NCBI GenBank assembly: GCA_964453205.1
Contig: CAYVRC010000163.1
Location: 1 to 14,090 of the forward strand
Direction: 5' to 3'
DNA length: 14,090 bases
From: Crateriforma sp964453205
Lineage (GTDB): Bacteria > Planctomycetota > Planctomycetia > Pirellulales > Pirellulaceae
Shown: positions 6,072-13,700 of the stretch, in pieces
Layout of the letters: the number at the start of each line of letters is the position of its first letter
Position numbering within the stretch: position 1 is the stretch's first letter
Translations under genes and position numbers: made by a program
Notes under the pieces: model-generated
Databases searched by the model: none
What the model saw: the letters and a program-made list of their open reading frames with translations, nothing else
Told to the model about the DNA's origin: nothing

Positions 6072-8386
6072 CGAACACCGCCCAGCAGAAACGACGTCGC
6101 GCCTTGTTGGCCGACCGACCCCGATTGTCATCGATCGTGTTGATTTACACGCGTGAGATGCGTGATCAATTGCGTGATCGACGGACGCTGTTCACGATCG
6201 CGATCCTGCCGATCTTGCTGTACCCGCTGGTCGGCATGCTGTTGTTGCAGATCGCCCAGTTCACGCGTCAGCACCCGACGACCGTCTGCGTCGTCGGACG
6301 CGACCATTTAGAAAATCTTCCACCGCTGTTGGCGGATGCGGAATCGTTCGACGAGGACTTCGTCGACGACGCCGTGCCGACGGAGGTCGTTTCGTACACG
6401 TGGGAGGATGCCGCTGCGGCGCCGGGTAAAGACCATTTCCCGAATTCCGAGACCTCGGAGAAACAAATCCGCCGCGTCGACTCGCTGACTTCGCTGTGGG
6501 TCCGTCGCGGAGATTTCGACGTGGTCCTGGTGTTTCCGCCGGGTTTCGCCGCCTCGGCGTCGACCCCGATGCCGCCGGACGGTCCGCCCGATTCCTCGGA
6601 GCGTGCGGAACTGAAACTGCTTTACAACGTCGCCTCGGATCAATCAATGGTCGCGCGTGAACGCGTCGCGGGCATCTTGAATCGTTGGCGGACCGGATGG
6701 GTGCGCGACCGACTGTCGGATTCCGGCGTCGACCTGACCGTCTTGGATCCGTTCGACGTCGCCGACGTGAACATCGCCCCCGAACGGACGCGGGAGTCCG
6801 CGTTTTGGAGCAAGTTGTTGCCGTTCGTGATGTTGGTGTGGGCGATGACGGGCGCGTTTTATCCCGCGATCGACTTGGTCGCCGGTGAAAAAGAACGCGG
6901 CACGCTGGAAACCTTGCTGTGCAGTCCGGCACTCCGCAGTGAAATCGTGTGGGGCAAGCTCGGCGCGGTGATGACGTTCAGCATGATGACGGCGATCCTG
7001 AACGCCGGCAGCATGCTGGTGACCAGTTCGCTGGTGTTCAAGCAGATCGGTGTCGGACCGGCGGGCATGTCGACGATGGGTGCGCCGCCGATCGGGCCGA
7101 TGCTCTGGTTGCTGGTCGCCCTGGTGCCCCTGTCCGCCCTGTTCAGTGCGTTGGCGTTGGCCGTCGCCGCGATGGCTCGCAGCAGCAAGGAAGGTCAGTA
7201 TTACTTGATGCCCTTGATGATGGTGACGTTGCCGTTGGTGTTGCTGCCGATGTTGCCCGGCACGACGTTGTCGGCCGGAACCAGCGTCATTCCTGTCACC
7301 GGCATGTTTTTGCTTGTGCGTTCGTTGGTCGAAGGTCAATACGTCCATGCGATGGCGCATTTGCCCGTCGTGCTGATCGTCACCGGCGTCTGCCTGTTGA
7401 TGGCGACCCGCTGGGCACGACGTCAATTCGAAAGCGAATCGGTGTTGTTCGGCGGCGGCGACCAATGGGAACTCAACAGTTGGGTGAAGCATCTGTGGCG
7501 AGACCGACAAACCGCCGCGACTCCGGGGCAAGCGTTTGTTTGTGGAGCGATCATTCTGGTGGCTCTGTTTTTCGGAAAGCTGGTGGTCACGAAGATTCCT
7601 GAAACGTTCGTCGGGATCTCTCAACTCATTTTGATGCCGCAGATCGGCATGATATTGGCACCGACGTTGTTGATGGCGACGGTGATGACAACTTCGTTGC
7701 GGACCAGTCTGCGACTGCGGATGCCCCACTGGACCACCTTGCCGATCGCGGTGGTGATCGGGTTTTCCTTGCACCCGACTTACGTGATGTTGGCCCAGTT
7801 CATCAGTTCGGTTTATCCGATCAGCGAACAGGCCGCGGCGGCGATGAAGCCTTTCACCGATCAGATTTCTTCGGCGCCGTGGTTGTCGGTCGTCTTTTTG
7901 ATGGCCTTGGTGCCGTCGGTTTGTGAAGAACTGGCGTTCCGCGGTTTCATTTTCGGCGGTCTGGTCCGCGAAAACGGCCGCTTTCGTGCCGTCGTCGTCA
8001 CCGCGGTGATGTTCGGGGTGTCGCACGGCGTGTTGCAACAATCCATCGCGGCGACTTTCATGGGTTTGCTGTTGGGCTGGGTCGCGTTGCGAACGGGCAG
8101 CATCCTGCCGTGCATCTTGATCCACTTCACCAACAACATGCTGTCGGTGTCGATGGAGCGAGTGGCGGGATCGGGAAACGCGGCGGGCAATTTGCTGCTG
8201 ACGCAAACCGCGGCCGGTCCCCAGTATCATCCGTTGTGGGTCGTGGTCAGTCTGTCGATCGCGATCGCATGTTTGTGGTACGTCGGCACCCTCAGTCCGG
8301 CCGCCGACGAACAGCAAGCCGATCGTGTGCTCGAGGGATCCCAGCTTTCCGACCCGTCGGCCAGTTTGGCGCCGGCGTCTGCGTGA
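6068..8386 (+). CDS. ABC-2 (NatB-like) permease fused to a CPBP/Abi intramembrane protease domain
   Basis: The 772-residue inner-membrane protein has two modules. Residues 1 to about 455 are an ABC-2 permease. A first membrane helix lies near 41-63, then a large extracytoplasmic domain (about 64-245), then several helices including the NatB-type cytoplasmic motif AGEKERGTLETLLCSP (272-287). Residues about 485-745 form a second multi-helix module carrying the three CPBP (CAAX protease/bacteriocin-processing) motifs: EELAFRG with E620, E621 and R625; FGVSHG with F649 and H653; and HFTNN with H686 and N690. All residues needed for a glutamate/histidine intramembrane protease are present, so it may be active. 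The GTG start overlaps the ATPase stop by four bases, so the pair forms one exporter. The fusion suggests that transport and membrane proteolysis act on a common substrate, perhaps a processed peptide. This is inference. The frame is uninterrupted across the junction. Confidence 0.92.
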   Translation: MTNTAQQKRRRALLADRPRLSSIVLIYTREMRDQLRDRRTLFTIAILPILLYPLVGMLLLQIAQFTRQHPTTVCVVGRDHLENLPPLLADAESFDEDFVDDAVPTEVVSYTWEDAAAAPGKDHFPNSETSEKQIRRVDSLTSLWVRRGDFDVVLVFPPGFAASASTPMPPDGPPDSSERAELKLLYNVASDQSMVARERVAGILNRWRTGWVRDRLSDSGVDLTVLDPFDVADVNIAPERTRESAFWSKLLPFVMLVWAMTGAFYPAIDLVAGEKERGTLETLLCSPALRSEIVWGKLGAVMTFSMMTAILNAGSMLVTSSLVFKQIGVGPAGMSTMGAPPIGPMLWLLVALVPLSALFSALALAVAAMARSSKEGQYYLMPLMMVTLPLVLLPMLPGTTLSAGTSVIPVTGMFLLVRSLVEGQYVHAMAHLPVVLIVTGVCLLMATRWARRQFESESVLFGGGDQWELNSWVKHLWRDRQTAATPGQAFVCGAIILVALFFGKLVVTKIPETFVGISQLILMPQIGMILAPTLLMATVMTTSLRTSLRLRMPHWTTLPIAVVIGFSLHPTYVMLAQFISSVYPISEQAAAAMKPFTDQISSAPWLSVVFLMALVPSVCEELAFRGFIFGGLVRENGRFRAVVVTAVMFGVSHGVLQQSIAATFMGLLLGWVALRTGSILPCILIHFTNNMLSVSMERVAGSGNAAGNLLLTQTAAGPQYHPLWVVVSLSIAIACLWYVGTLSPAADEQQADRVLEGSQLSDPSASLAPASA

Positions 8387-8453
8387 AGTCTGTCGGCCGA
8401 GATCAACCTTGCCGGCCGAAGTTCTGCACACTTGCCGTGTCGCCGACTCCGCT

Positions 8454-8476
8454 CCGCTAGCGGGTGGCTCGGCCAC
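8454..8476. repeat. Pair of small palindromes in the spacer before the S46 gene
   Basis: CCGCTAGCGG (8454-8463) is a perfect 10-bp palindrome. Directly after it, GTGGC (8464-8468) and GCCAC (8472-8476) form a 5-bp stem with a TCG loop. They sit 67 bases after the permease stop in a GC-rich stretch. The arrangement resembles a REP-type extragenic element, but no second copy is in the window. A transcript 3' end is the other reading; no T-run follows. Confidence 0.4.
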
Positions 8477-8487
8477 AGCGGCCCGCC

Positions 8488-8525
8488 GATCAACAGATGA
8501 CAGACTGATCAACAGGGGACAGAAT
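8488..8525 (+). repeat. Two tandem imperfect 19-base repeats
   Basis: GATCAACAGATGACAGACT (8488-8506) is followed immediately by GATCAACAGGGGACAGAAT (8507-8525), identical at 16 of 19 positions. Sequences like AACAGGGGACAGAATC remind me of dispersed intergenic repeats in planctomycete genomes, but this is recollection and needs a genome search. The repeats are 66 bases or more upstream of the S46 start, so they could also be tandem regulator sites. Confidence 0.5.
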
Positions 8526-8542
8526 CGTTAGACTAACGTTTT
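8526..8542 (+). promoter_or_regulatory. Small hairpin and T-run upstream of the S46 gene
   Basis: CGTTA (8526-8530) and TAACG (8534-8538) form a 5-bp stem with a three-base loop, followed by TTTT (8539-8542). It is too short for a confident terminator. The contained TAGACT (8529-8534) matches four of six -10 bases, but the 17-base-upstream position (8506-8511) only weakly matches a -35 box. Together with the 8387-8591 spacer it implies that the S46 gene has its own promoter somewhere here. Confidence 0.25.
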
Positions 8543-8591
8543 CACATTCATCCGCTTGCCGATCCGCCTCGCATCAAGGACCGAAATCGTT

Positions 8592-10664
8592 ATGGCAAAA
8601 TTTTTCCGTGCAAAGAAACTGGTCATCGCCGCACTCCTGGGGGTCCTGATGAATCACACCGCGACGACGGATGCCCGCGGCGACGAAGGCATGTACTTGT
8701 TCAACGACTTGCCGGCGCAGCAGCTTGCCGAGCGTCATGATTTTCAGATCACCCAGGACTGGGCGGATCATCTGCGTTTGTCATCGGTTCGGTTCAACAG
8801 CGGCGGCAGCGGATCGTTCGTCTCCAGCGACGGATTGGTGCTGACCAATCATCACGTTGCCAGCGACACGCTTCAAAAGTTATCCACGCCCGAGCGGAAT
8901 TTGATCGAGAACGGTTACACCGCTCGCACGCTCGACGAGGAATTGAAGGCACCCGATTTGGAGCTGAATCAACTTCATTCGATCGAAAACGTGACCGAGC
9001 GTGTCAAGGAAGCGGTTTCCGACGAGGCGTCGACCGAGGAAGCTTTCAAACAACGTCGTGCGGTGATCGCGAACATCGAAAACGAATCTTTCCAGCAGAC
9101 CGGTTTCCGCAGCGACGTGATCACCCTGTTCGGCGGTGCTCAATATCATCTGTATCGATACAAGAAATACACCGACGTGCGATTGGTTTGGGCCCCCGAA
9201 ACGGCGGCGGCGTTCTTCGGCGGTGACGCGGACAATTTCGAATACCCGCGATACAACTTGGACGCGACGTTGATGCGAGTTTACGAAGACGGAAAGCCGG
9301 CGGAGTTGGAACACCATCTGGCCTGGAGCGACCAGCCGCTGCAAGGCGGTGAACTGGTCTTTGTCAGCGGCAACCCGGGACGGACGCAACGGATTTTCAC
9401 GGTCGCGGCCTTGGAGTTCCTTCGTGACGACCGTCTTCCCTACATTCTGGACTACTTGCGACGCAAGGAAATCTTGATGCAACAGTTCAGTCTGGAGGGC
9501 GCCGAGGCGAAGCGACGGGCGCGGGACGAACTGTTCGGAATCCAGAACGCTCGCAAGGCTTACACGGGAATGTTGGCCGGACTGCAAAACCCGCAGACGA
9601 TCGTCGCCAAACGCGGACAGGAGGACCGCTTGCTCGCCGCGATCGCGGACAACGAGAAACTGGCGCCGTTGGCGGAGGCTTGGAAGGAAGTCGCCGAAGT
9701 GCAGAGCGAAAAAGCGGCGATGCTGCGGGAAACGGTCAACCTGCGAAGCTCGCTGTTCTCGATCGCCTTGAACCTCGTCTTGCTGGGCGACGAAGACTTG
9801 AAGTCGAACGATCAGCGACTGGAAGAATTCACCGACGCCGGTCGCGAATCGCTGCTGCAACGTTTGCTGTCGACCGCGCCGCTTTACGACGATTTGGAAA
9901 CCGTCAAGCTGGCCGACGAACTGGCGCGATTGATCGAATTACGTGGAGCCGACGATAGATTGGTCGCCGAGATTCTGGCCGGCAAAAGTCCACGGGAGCG
10001 GGCCGCTGAAATGGTGGCGGGGACGAAAATCGACGAAGTCCCCTTCCGCCAGGCGATGATCGACGGTGGAAAGCCGGCGACGCTGGGCAGTGAGGATCCG
10101 ATGATCGAACTGGCGCGAACCATCGAACCGGAGTACCGCCGGATTCGTGAAAAGAACGAGAAGATCGAAGAACGTGAACGACAGGCCTACGCCAAGATCA
10201 CCGAGGCGACGTCCGCCGTCGAAGGCACCGGCGGTTACCCCGACGCGACGTTCACATTGCGTTTGGCTTACGGCGTGGTCAAAGGTTACACCGAAGACGG
10301 TCGGCAGGTCCCGCCGACGACGAATTTTGCCGGTGCGTTTCGCCACGCGTCCGAGCACGCGGGCCAAGAAGACTTTGACTTGCCGCAGAGTTGGTTGCAG
10401 GCCAAGGAAGAACTGGACTTGTCGACGCAACTGAACTTCGTTTGCACGGCCGACATCATCGGCGGAAACAGCGGCAGTCCCGTCGTCGACCGTGACGGGG
10501 CGTTGGTCGGGCTGATCTTTGACGGCAACATCCAAAGCTTGACCGCGGATTACCTGTACACCGACGAACAGGCGAGAGCCGTCAGCGTTTCGGGCGTCGG
10601 CATCAAGGAAGCGATCCGAACGATCTATGACGCGAAAGATTTGGCGGAATCGTTGGGACGTTGA
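8592..10664 (+). CDS. S46-family serine dipeptidyl-peptidase (DPP7/DPP11-like), secreted
   Basis: The 690-residue peptidase begins with a signal peptide: basic KFFRAKK, hydrophobic LVIAALLGVLM, and likely cleavage near residue 29. S46 enzymes release dipeptides from peptide N-termini in the periplasm or outside the cell. The chymotrypsin-like triad is visible as TNHH (H88, possibly H87), D224 in DADNFEYPRYNLD, and S627 in GGNSGSP. D644 and probably N319 correspond to residues that hold the substrate N-terminus. The residue after D644 is glycine (G645); this position is glycine in DPP7 and arginine in the Asp/Glu-specific DPP11. A preference for hydrophobic P1 residues is therefore inferred. 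Two departures from the DPPs I recall are NHHV instead of NHHC beside the histidine, and DNFEYPR where DNW is usual. A helical domain lies between the barrel halves (about 300-540). The start is ATG at 8592, with AAGGA 11 bases upstream. The sugar transferase gene follows after five bases. Confidence 0.93.
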   Translation: MAKFFRAKKLVIAALLGVLMNHTATTDARGDEGMYLFNDLPAQQLAERHDFQITQDWADHLRLSSVRFNSGGSGSFVSSDGLVLTNHHVASDTLQKLSTPERNLIENGYTARTLDEELKAPDLELNQLHSIENVTERVKEAVSDEASTEEAFKQRRAVIANIENESFQQTGFRSDVITLFGGAQYHLYRYKKYTDVRLVWAPETAAAFFGGDADNFEYPRYNLDATLMRVYEDGKPAELEHHLAWSDQPLQGGELVFVSGNPGRTQRIFTVAALEFLRDDRLPYILDYLRRKEILMQQFSLEGAEAKRRARDELFGIQNARKAYTGMLAGLQNPQTIVAKRGQEDRLLAAIADNEKLAPLAEAWKEVAEVQSEKAAMLRETVNLRSSLFSIALNLVLLGDEDLKSNDQRLEEFTDAGRESLLQRLLSTAPLYDDLETVKLADELARLIELRGADDRLVAEILAGKSPRERAAEMVAGTKIDEVPFRQAMIDGGKPATLGSEDPMIELARTIEPEYRRIREKNEKIEERERQAYAKITEATSAVEGTGGYPDATFTLRLAYGVVKGYTEDGRQVPPTTNFAGAFRHASEHAGQEDFDLPQSWLQAKEELDLSTQLNFVCTADIIGGNSGSPVVDRDGALVGLIFDGNIQSLTADYLYTDEQARAVSVSGVGIKEAIRTIYDAKDLAESLGR

Positions 10665-10669
10665 TACGG

Positions 10670-11815
10670 ATGAACGATTCATTGAAACTTTTTGCGTGGT
10701 TGGTGTCGGGGACGACGCTGCCGGCCATGCTGATCGCCTCGCTGGCGCTGTACCCGATCCGCAAGCACGCCATTCGGCTGGGTTTGATGGATCGCCCCGG
10801 TGGGCACAAGGGTCACGACAATCCGACGCCCTCGGGCGGTGGGATCGGCGTATGGTTGGGCATCGTGGCGACTTTTGCGATCGCGACGGCGATTCTTTAC
10901 AGCGATGCTTTGCTGGCACTCTTGTCTGAAAAGGTGGACGAGCGGCTTTCGGTTTACGCCGAGGGCGGACGCAACCGCGTCGAGAGGTTGTGGATGCTGA
11001 TGGCCGGTGGAACGGTGTTGGTCGTCACGGGGTTCATCGACGATCGACGCGGATTGCCTTGGCAGTCGCGATTGGGCATTCAGTTCGCGGTCGCGGCATT
11101 CACGGTTTACGGACTGGGCATCGGCTTGACGGCCTACATCGAAGCGGCCTGGTTGACGAATCTGTTGTCGGTGTTGTGGATCGTGGCGGTGATCAATTCG
11201 TTCAACATGCTGGACAACATGGACGGATTGAGCGGCGGTGTTGCTGCGATCATCGCCGCGTCGATGTCGGTGGTGATGTTGACGACGCCGGACCCGGCGA
11301 CGGCCGCACCGCAGTTATTGGTGGCGGCCTTTTTGTTGGTCGTGCTGGGCGGTTTGCTGGGTTTTTTGTGGCACAACCGACCGCCGGCCAGAATTTTCAT
11401 GGGCGATACGGGCAGTTACTTGGTCGGCTATTTGATCAGCGTCGCGACGTTGATGACGACGTTTGTCGGCAGCGGCGAAGGTCGTCCCCACGCCGTGCTC
11501 GCGCCACTGTGCGCGATGGCGGTGCCTCTTTATGACATGACGACGGTGTTGTGGATCCGTGTCCGCGAGGGACGCAGCCCGTTTCACGCCGACCGTCGGC
11601 ATTTCTCGCATCGCCTGGTCGATCTCGGCATGACCAGACCGCGGGCGGTGCTGACGATTTATTTGGTCACCGGGACGTGCGGCTTGGCGGCAATCTTGTT
11701 GACGCACGTCGGCGTGTTGCAAGCGATCACGGTGCTGGGGATCGTCGCCTGCATGTTGTTGCTGATCGGAATCTTGGAATCGACGCGTTGGAAAGAAGGT
11801 CGTGACCAGCAGTGA
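10670..11815 (+). CDS. WecA/MraY-type polyprenyl-phosphate N-acetylhexosamine-1-phosphate transferase
   Basis: This 381-residue multi-pass membrane enzyme of the glycosyltransferase 4 family transfers a sugar-1-phosphate from a UDP-sugar to undecaprenyl phosphate on the cytoplasmic face, starting an envelope polysaccharide. Motifs in order are GLMDRPGGHKGHDNPTPSGG (38-57), the aspartates D124-D125 in GFIDDRRG, FNMLDNMDGLSGG (178-190) with the catalytic-site aspartates, MGDTGS (244-249), and the WecA-type histidine loop SPFHADRRHFSHRL (303-316). That loop makes it WecA/TagO/RfbA-like and not MraY. About ten membrane helices are expected. The start is ATG at 10670, five bases after the S46 stop; a TTG at 10661 overlapping that stop is the alternative. 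Tight spacing implies co-transcription with the S46 peptidase. It converges on polX with a six-base gap. Which UDP-sugar is used, and for which glycan, cannot be told; no other glycan genes are in the window. Confidence 0.93.
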   Translation: MNDSLKLFAWLVSGTTLPAMLIASLALYPIRKHAIRLGLMDRPGGHKGHDNPTPSGGGIGVWLGIVATFAIATAILYSDALLALLSEKVDERLSVYAEGGRNRVERLWMLMAGGTVLVVTGFIDDRRGLPWQSRLGIQFAVAAFTVYGLGIGLTAYIEAAWLTNLLSVLWIVAVINSFNMLDNMDGLSGGVAAIIAASMSVVMLTTPDPATAAPQLLVAAFLLVVLGGLLGFLWHNRPPARIFMGDTGSYLVGYLISVATLMTTFVGSGEGRPHAVLAPLCAMAVPLYDMTTVLWIRVREGRSPFHADRRHFSHRLVDLGMTRPRAVLTIYLVTGTCGLAAILLTHVGVLQAITVLGIVACMLLLIGILESTRWKEGRDQQ

Positions 11816-11821
11816 CCGACG

Positions 11822-13552
11822 TCAGCGTTTGGGGAACTGATCCCACGGCAACGTGTTGGCGACGTCCGACTTGGTCAATCCGGCACGTCGAGCCTGCATG
11901 ATGCCGTACTTCATCACGTCCAGGCCGTCGGGGCTGTGGGCGTCGGTGTTGATGACGATCCTGACGCCCAAGCGACGGGCGGTGCCCAGGTGGATGTCGT
12001 TCAAGTCCAAGCGGGCCGGGTTGGCGTTGAGTTCCATGAAAGTGTCGTGTTTCTGCGCCGCGTCCATCACCGCATTCATGTCGACATCATACGGTGGACG
12101 TCGATCGATCAGGCGGCCGGTCGGATGCGCGATGCAGTCGACGTGTGGGTTTTCGATCGCCCCCAAAAGGCGTTCGGTGATCTGGTCTCTGGGTTGTTTT
12201 TGGCCGTAGTGCACACTCGCGATGATCCAGTCGCCTTCGGCCAGCACGTCGTCGGACAGATCCATGCCGCCGGCTTCCAAGATGTCGCACTCGATGCCTT
12301 TCAAGATCACCAAGCGGCCCTCGTACTCGCCGCGAATCTCGTCGATCTGTCTCCATTGTTCGCGTAGCCGATCCGCGTCCAGTCCGCCGGCCATCGTGAC
12401 CCGCTTGCTGTGATCGGTGATGGCGATGTACCGCAGCCCCCGGCTGACCGCGGCGTCGGCCATGTCGCGAATCGTTGCCGTTCCGTCGGTCGCCGTGGTG
12501 TGCATGTGAAGATCGCCGACCACGTCCCCGGTGGCGATCAGTTCGGGAAGTTTGCCGGATCCGGCCCACGTGAATTCGTTGCGGTCTTCCCGAAGCTCCG
12601 GCGGAATCCAGGGCAAACCGATCGCCGCGTAGACGTCTTCCTCGGTCTTGCCGGCAACGGGCGTCTGATCGTCGTCCTTGAACACGCCGTATTCGTTGAT
12701 CTTCAACCCGCGATCTTTGGCCAAGCGACGGACATGAATGTTGTGGGCCTGTGATCCGGTAAAGTACTGCAAAGCCGCCCCGAACTGCTCCGGTGCAACG
12801 ACGCGCATGTCTACTTGAAAAGCTTTGTCCACTCGGATGCTTACCTTCGTATCGCCCCGACCGATGGTTTGCGTCCGCGCGGGGTAAGCTTCGAAGTGAT
12901 CCATGATTTCGGATCGCGTCGCGTCGTCGTCTCGGATTGCGACGACCACCAAGTCCAAGTCGCCGACGGTTTCTCGGCCACGGCGGTAGCTGCCGGCCCA
13001 CTGCATCTGCGCAATCACGTCGCAGCGTTCCATGTGATCGCCCAGGTCGTCGGCCAACTGATCGGCCGACGCCCAGTAGATCCGCTGGGCGGCCGATTGT
13101 GCGATCGCCAGGCCGTCCAGGATCGCGGACTGTGTTTTTTTACCGAAGCCCTTCAAGCCCGCGACCGAGTCGTCCTGGCAGGCTTTTCGCAGGTCGTCGA
13201 GCGATTCGATGTCCAGTTCTTCATGCAAACGGACGGCCTTTTTGGCGCCCACGCCGGGGATGCGAGCCATCTGGATGGCGACTTCGGGGACCTGGGATCG
13301 CAGCTTTTCCAGCTGCGGCAGCGTCTCGGTCTTGACCAAAGTTTGGCATTTTTCGACCAGGGTTTTGCCGATCCCCGGCAGCTCGGCCAGGTCCCGCTGC
13401 GGATCGGCAAGGATGTCGGCGACCGATTCGTCGAGATCGCGAATCGCCCGGGCTCCGTTCTGATAAGCGCGGATGCGGAAAGGGTTCTCGCCGCGAAACT
13501 CCAGCAGCTCGGCCATCTCGTCGAAAACGGCGGCGATGCGAGCGTTGTCCAT
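11822..13552 (-). CDS. polX: Family X DNA polymerase / 3'-5' exonuclease PolX with PHP domain
   Basis: This 576-residue bacterial PolX fills short gaps and trims 3' ends in base excision repair. The N-terminal 8-kDa-like domain (1-95) and two helix-hairpin-helix motifs, LPGIGKTLVEK (58-68) and IPGVGAKKAV (98-107), bind DNA. The nucleotidyltransferase core has GSYRRGRETVGDLD (187-200) with metal ligands D198 and D200, and the third aspartate D248 in QVDMRVV. The C-terminal PHP phosphoesterase (about 345-560) is intact: DLHMHTTATDG (H349, H351, D356), ITDH (H381), GIECDI (E421), ASVHYG (H448), IAHPTG (H476) and NTDAHSPDG (D537, H539). Both polymerase and nuclease sites therefore look active. 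The start is ATG at 13552-13550, with a GGGGA-like site about 9-13 bases upstream. The 148-base spacer upstream (13553-13700) shows no convincing promoter. Confidence 0.96.
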   Translation of the reverse strand: MDNARIAAVFDEMAELLEFRGENPFRIRAYQNGARAIRDLDESVADILADPQRDLAELPGIGKTLVEKCQTLVKTETLPQLEKLRSQVPEVAIQMARIPGVGAKKAVRLHEELDIESLDDLRKACQDDSVAGLKGFGKKTQSAILDGLAIAQSAAQRIYWASADQLADDLGDHMERCDVIAQMQWAGSYRRGRETVGDLDLVVVAIRDDDATRSEIMDHFEAYPARTQTIGRGDTKVSIRVDKAFQVDMRVVAPEQFGAALQYFTGSQAHNIHVRRLAKDRGLKINEYGVFKDDDQTPVAGKTEEDVYAAIGLPWIPPELREDRNEFTWAGSGKLPELIATGDVVGDLHMHTTATDGTATIRDMADAAVSRGLRYIAITDHSKRVTMAGGLDADRLREQWRQIDEIRGEYEGRLVILKGIECDILEAGGMDLSDDVLAEGDWIIASVHYGQKQPRDQITERLLGAIENPHVDCIAHPTGRLIDRRPPYDVDMNAVMDAAQKHDTFMELNANPARLDLNDIHLGTARRLGVRIVINTDAHSPDGLDVMKYGIMQARRAGLTKSDVANTLPWDQFPKR

Positions 13553-13700
13553 GTCTGATGTTCCCCAAGCGTGAATCGTCGGTCGATCACGATGGTTTAC
13601 AGCCTGCCAAGGCGTTGTGGTAGGGAGGCCGCTCGCCGGAGTCGATCAGCCGTGGCCGATCCGACGGGAAAAAAGGTCGACACTCTTTTCCGATCGTTCG

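Noticed and set aside
6644..8512. 622-residue open frame on the minus strand opposite the permease-CPBP gene
   Set aside because: Its composition is dominated by Arg, Gln and His, it has no domain, and it is fully antisense to a gene with two recognisable membrane modules.
12815..13558. 247-residue plus-strand open frame opposite polX
   Set aside because: polX has intact polymerase and PHP motifs. The plus-strand product has no family resemblance.
13670..13700. Intrinsic terminator after the edge gene, based on the T6 run on the minus strand
   Set aside because: No stable stem precedes the T-run at the right distance.
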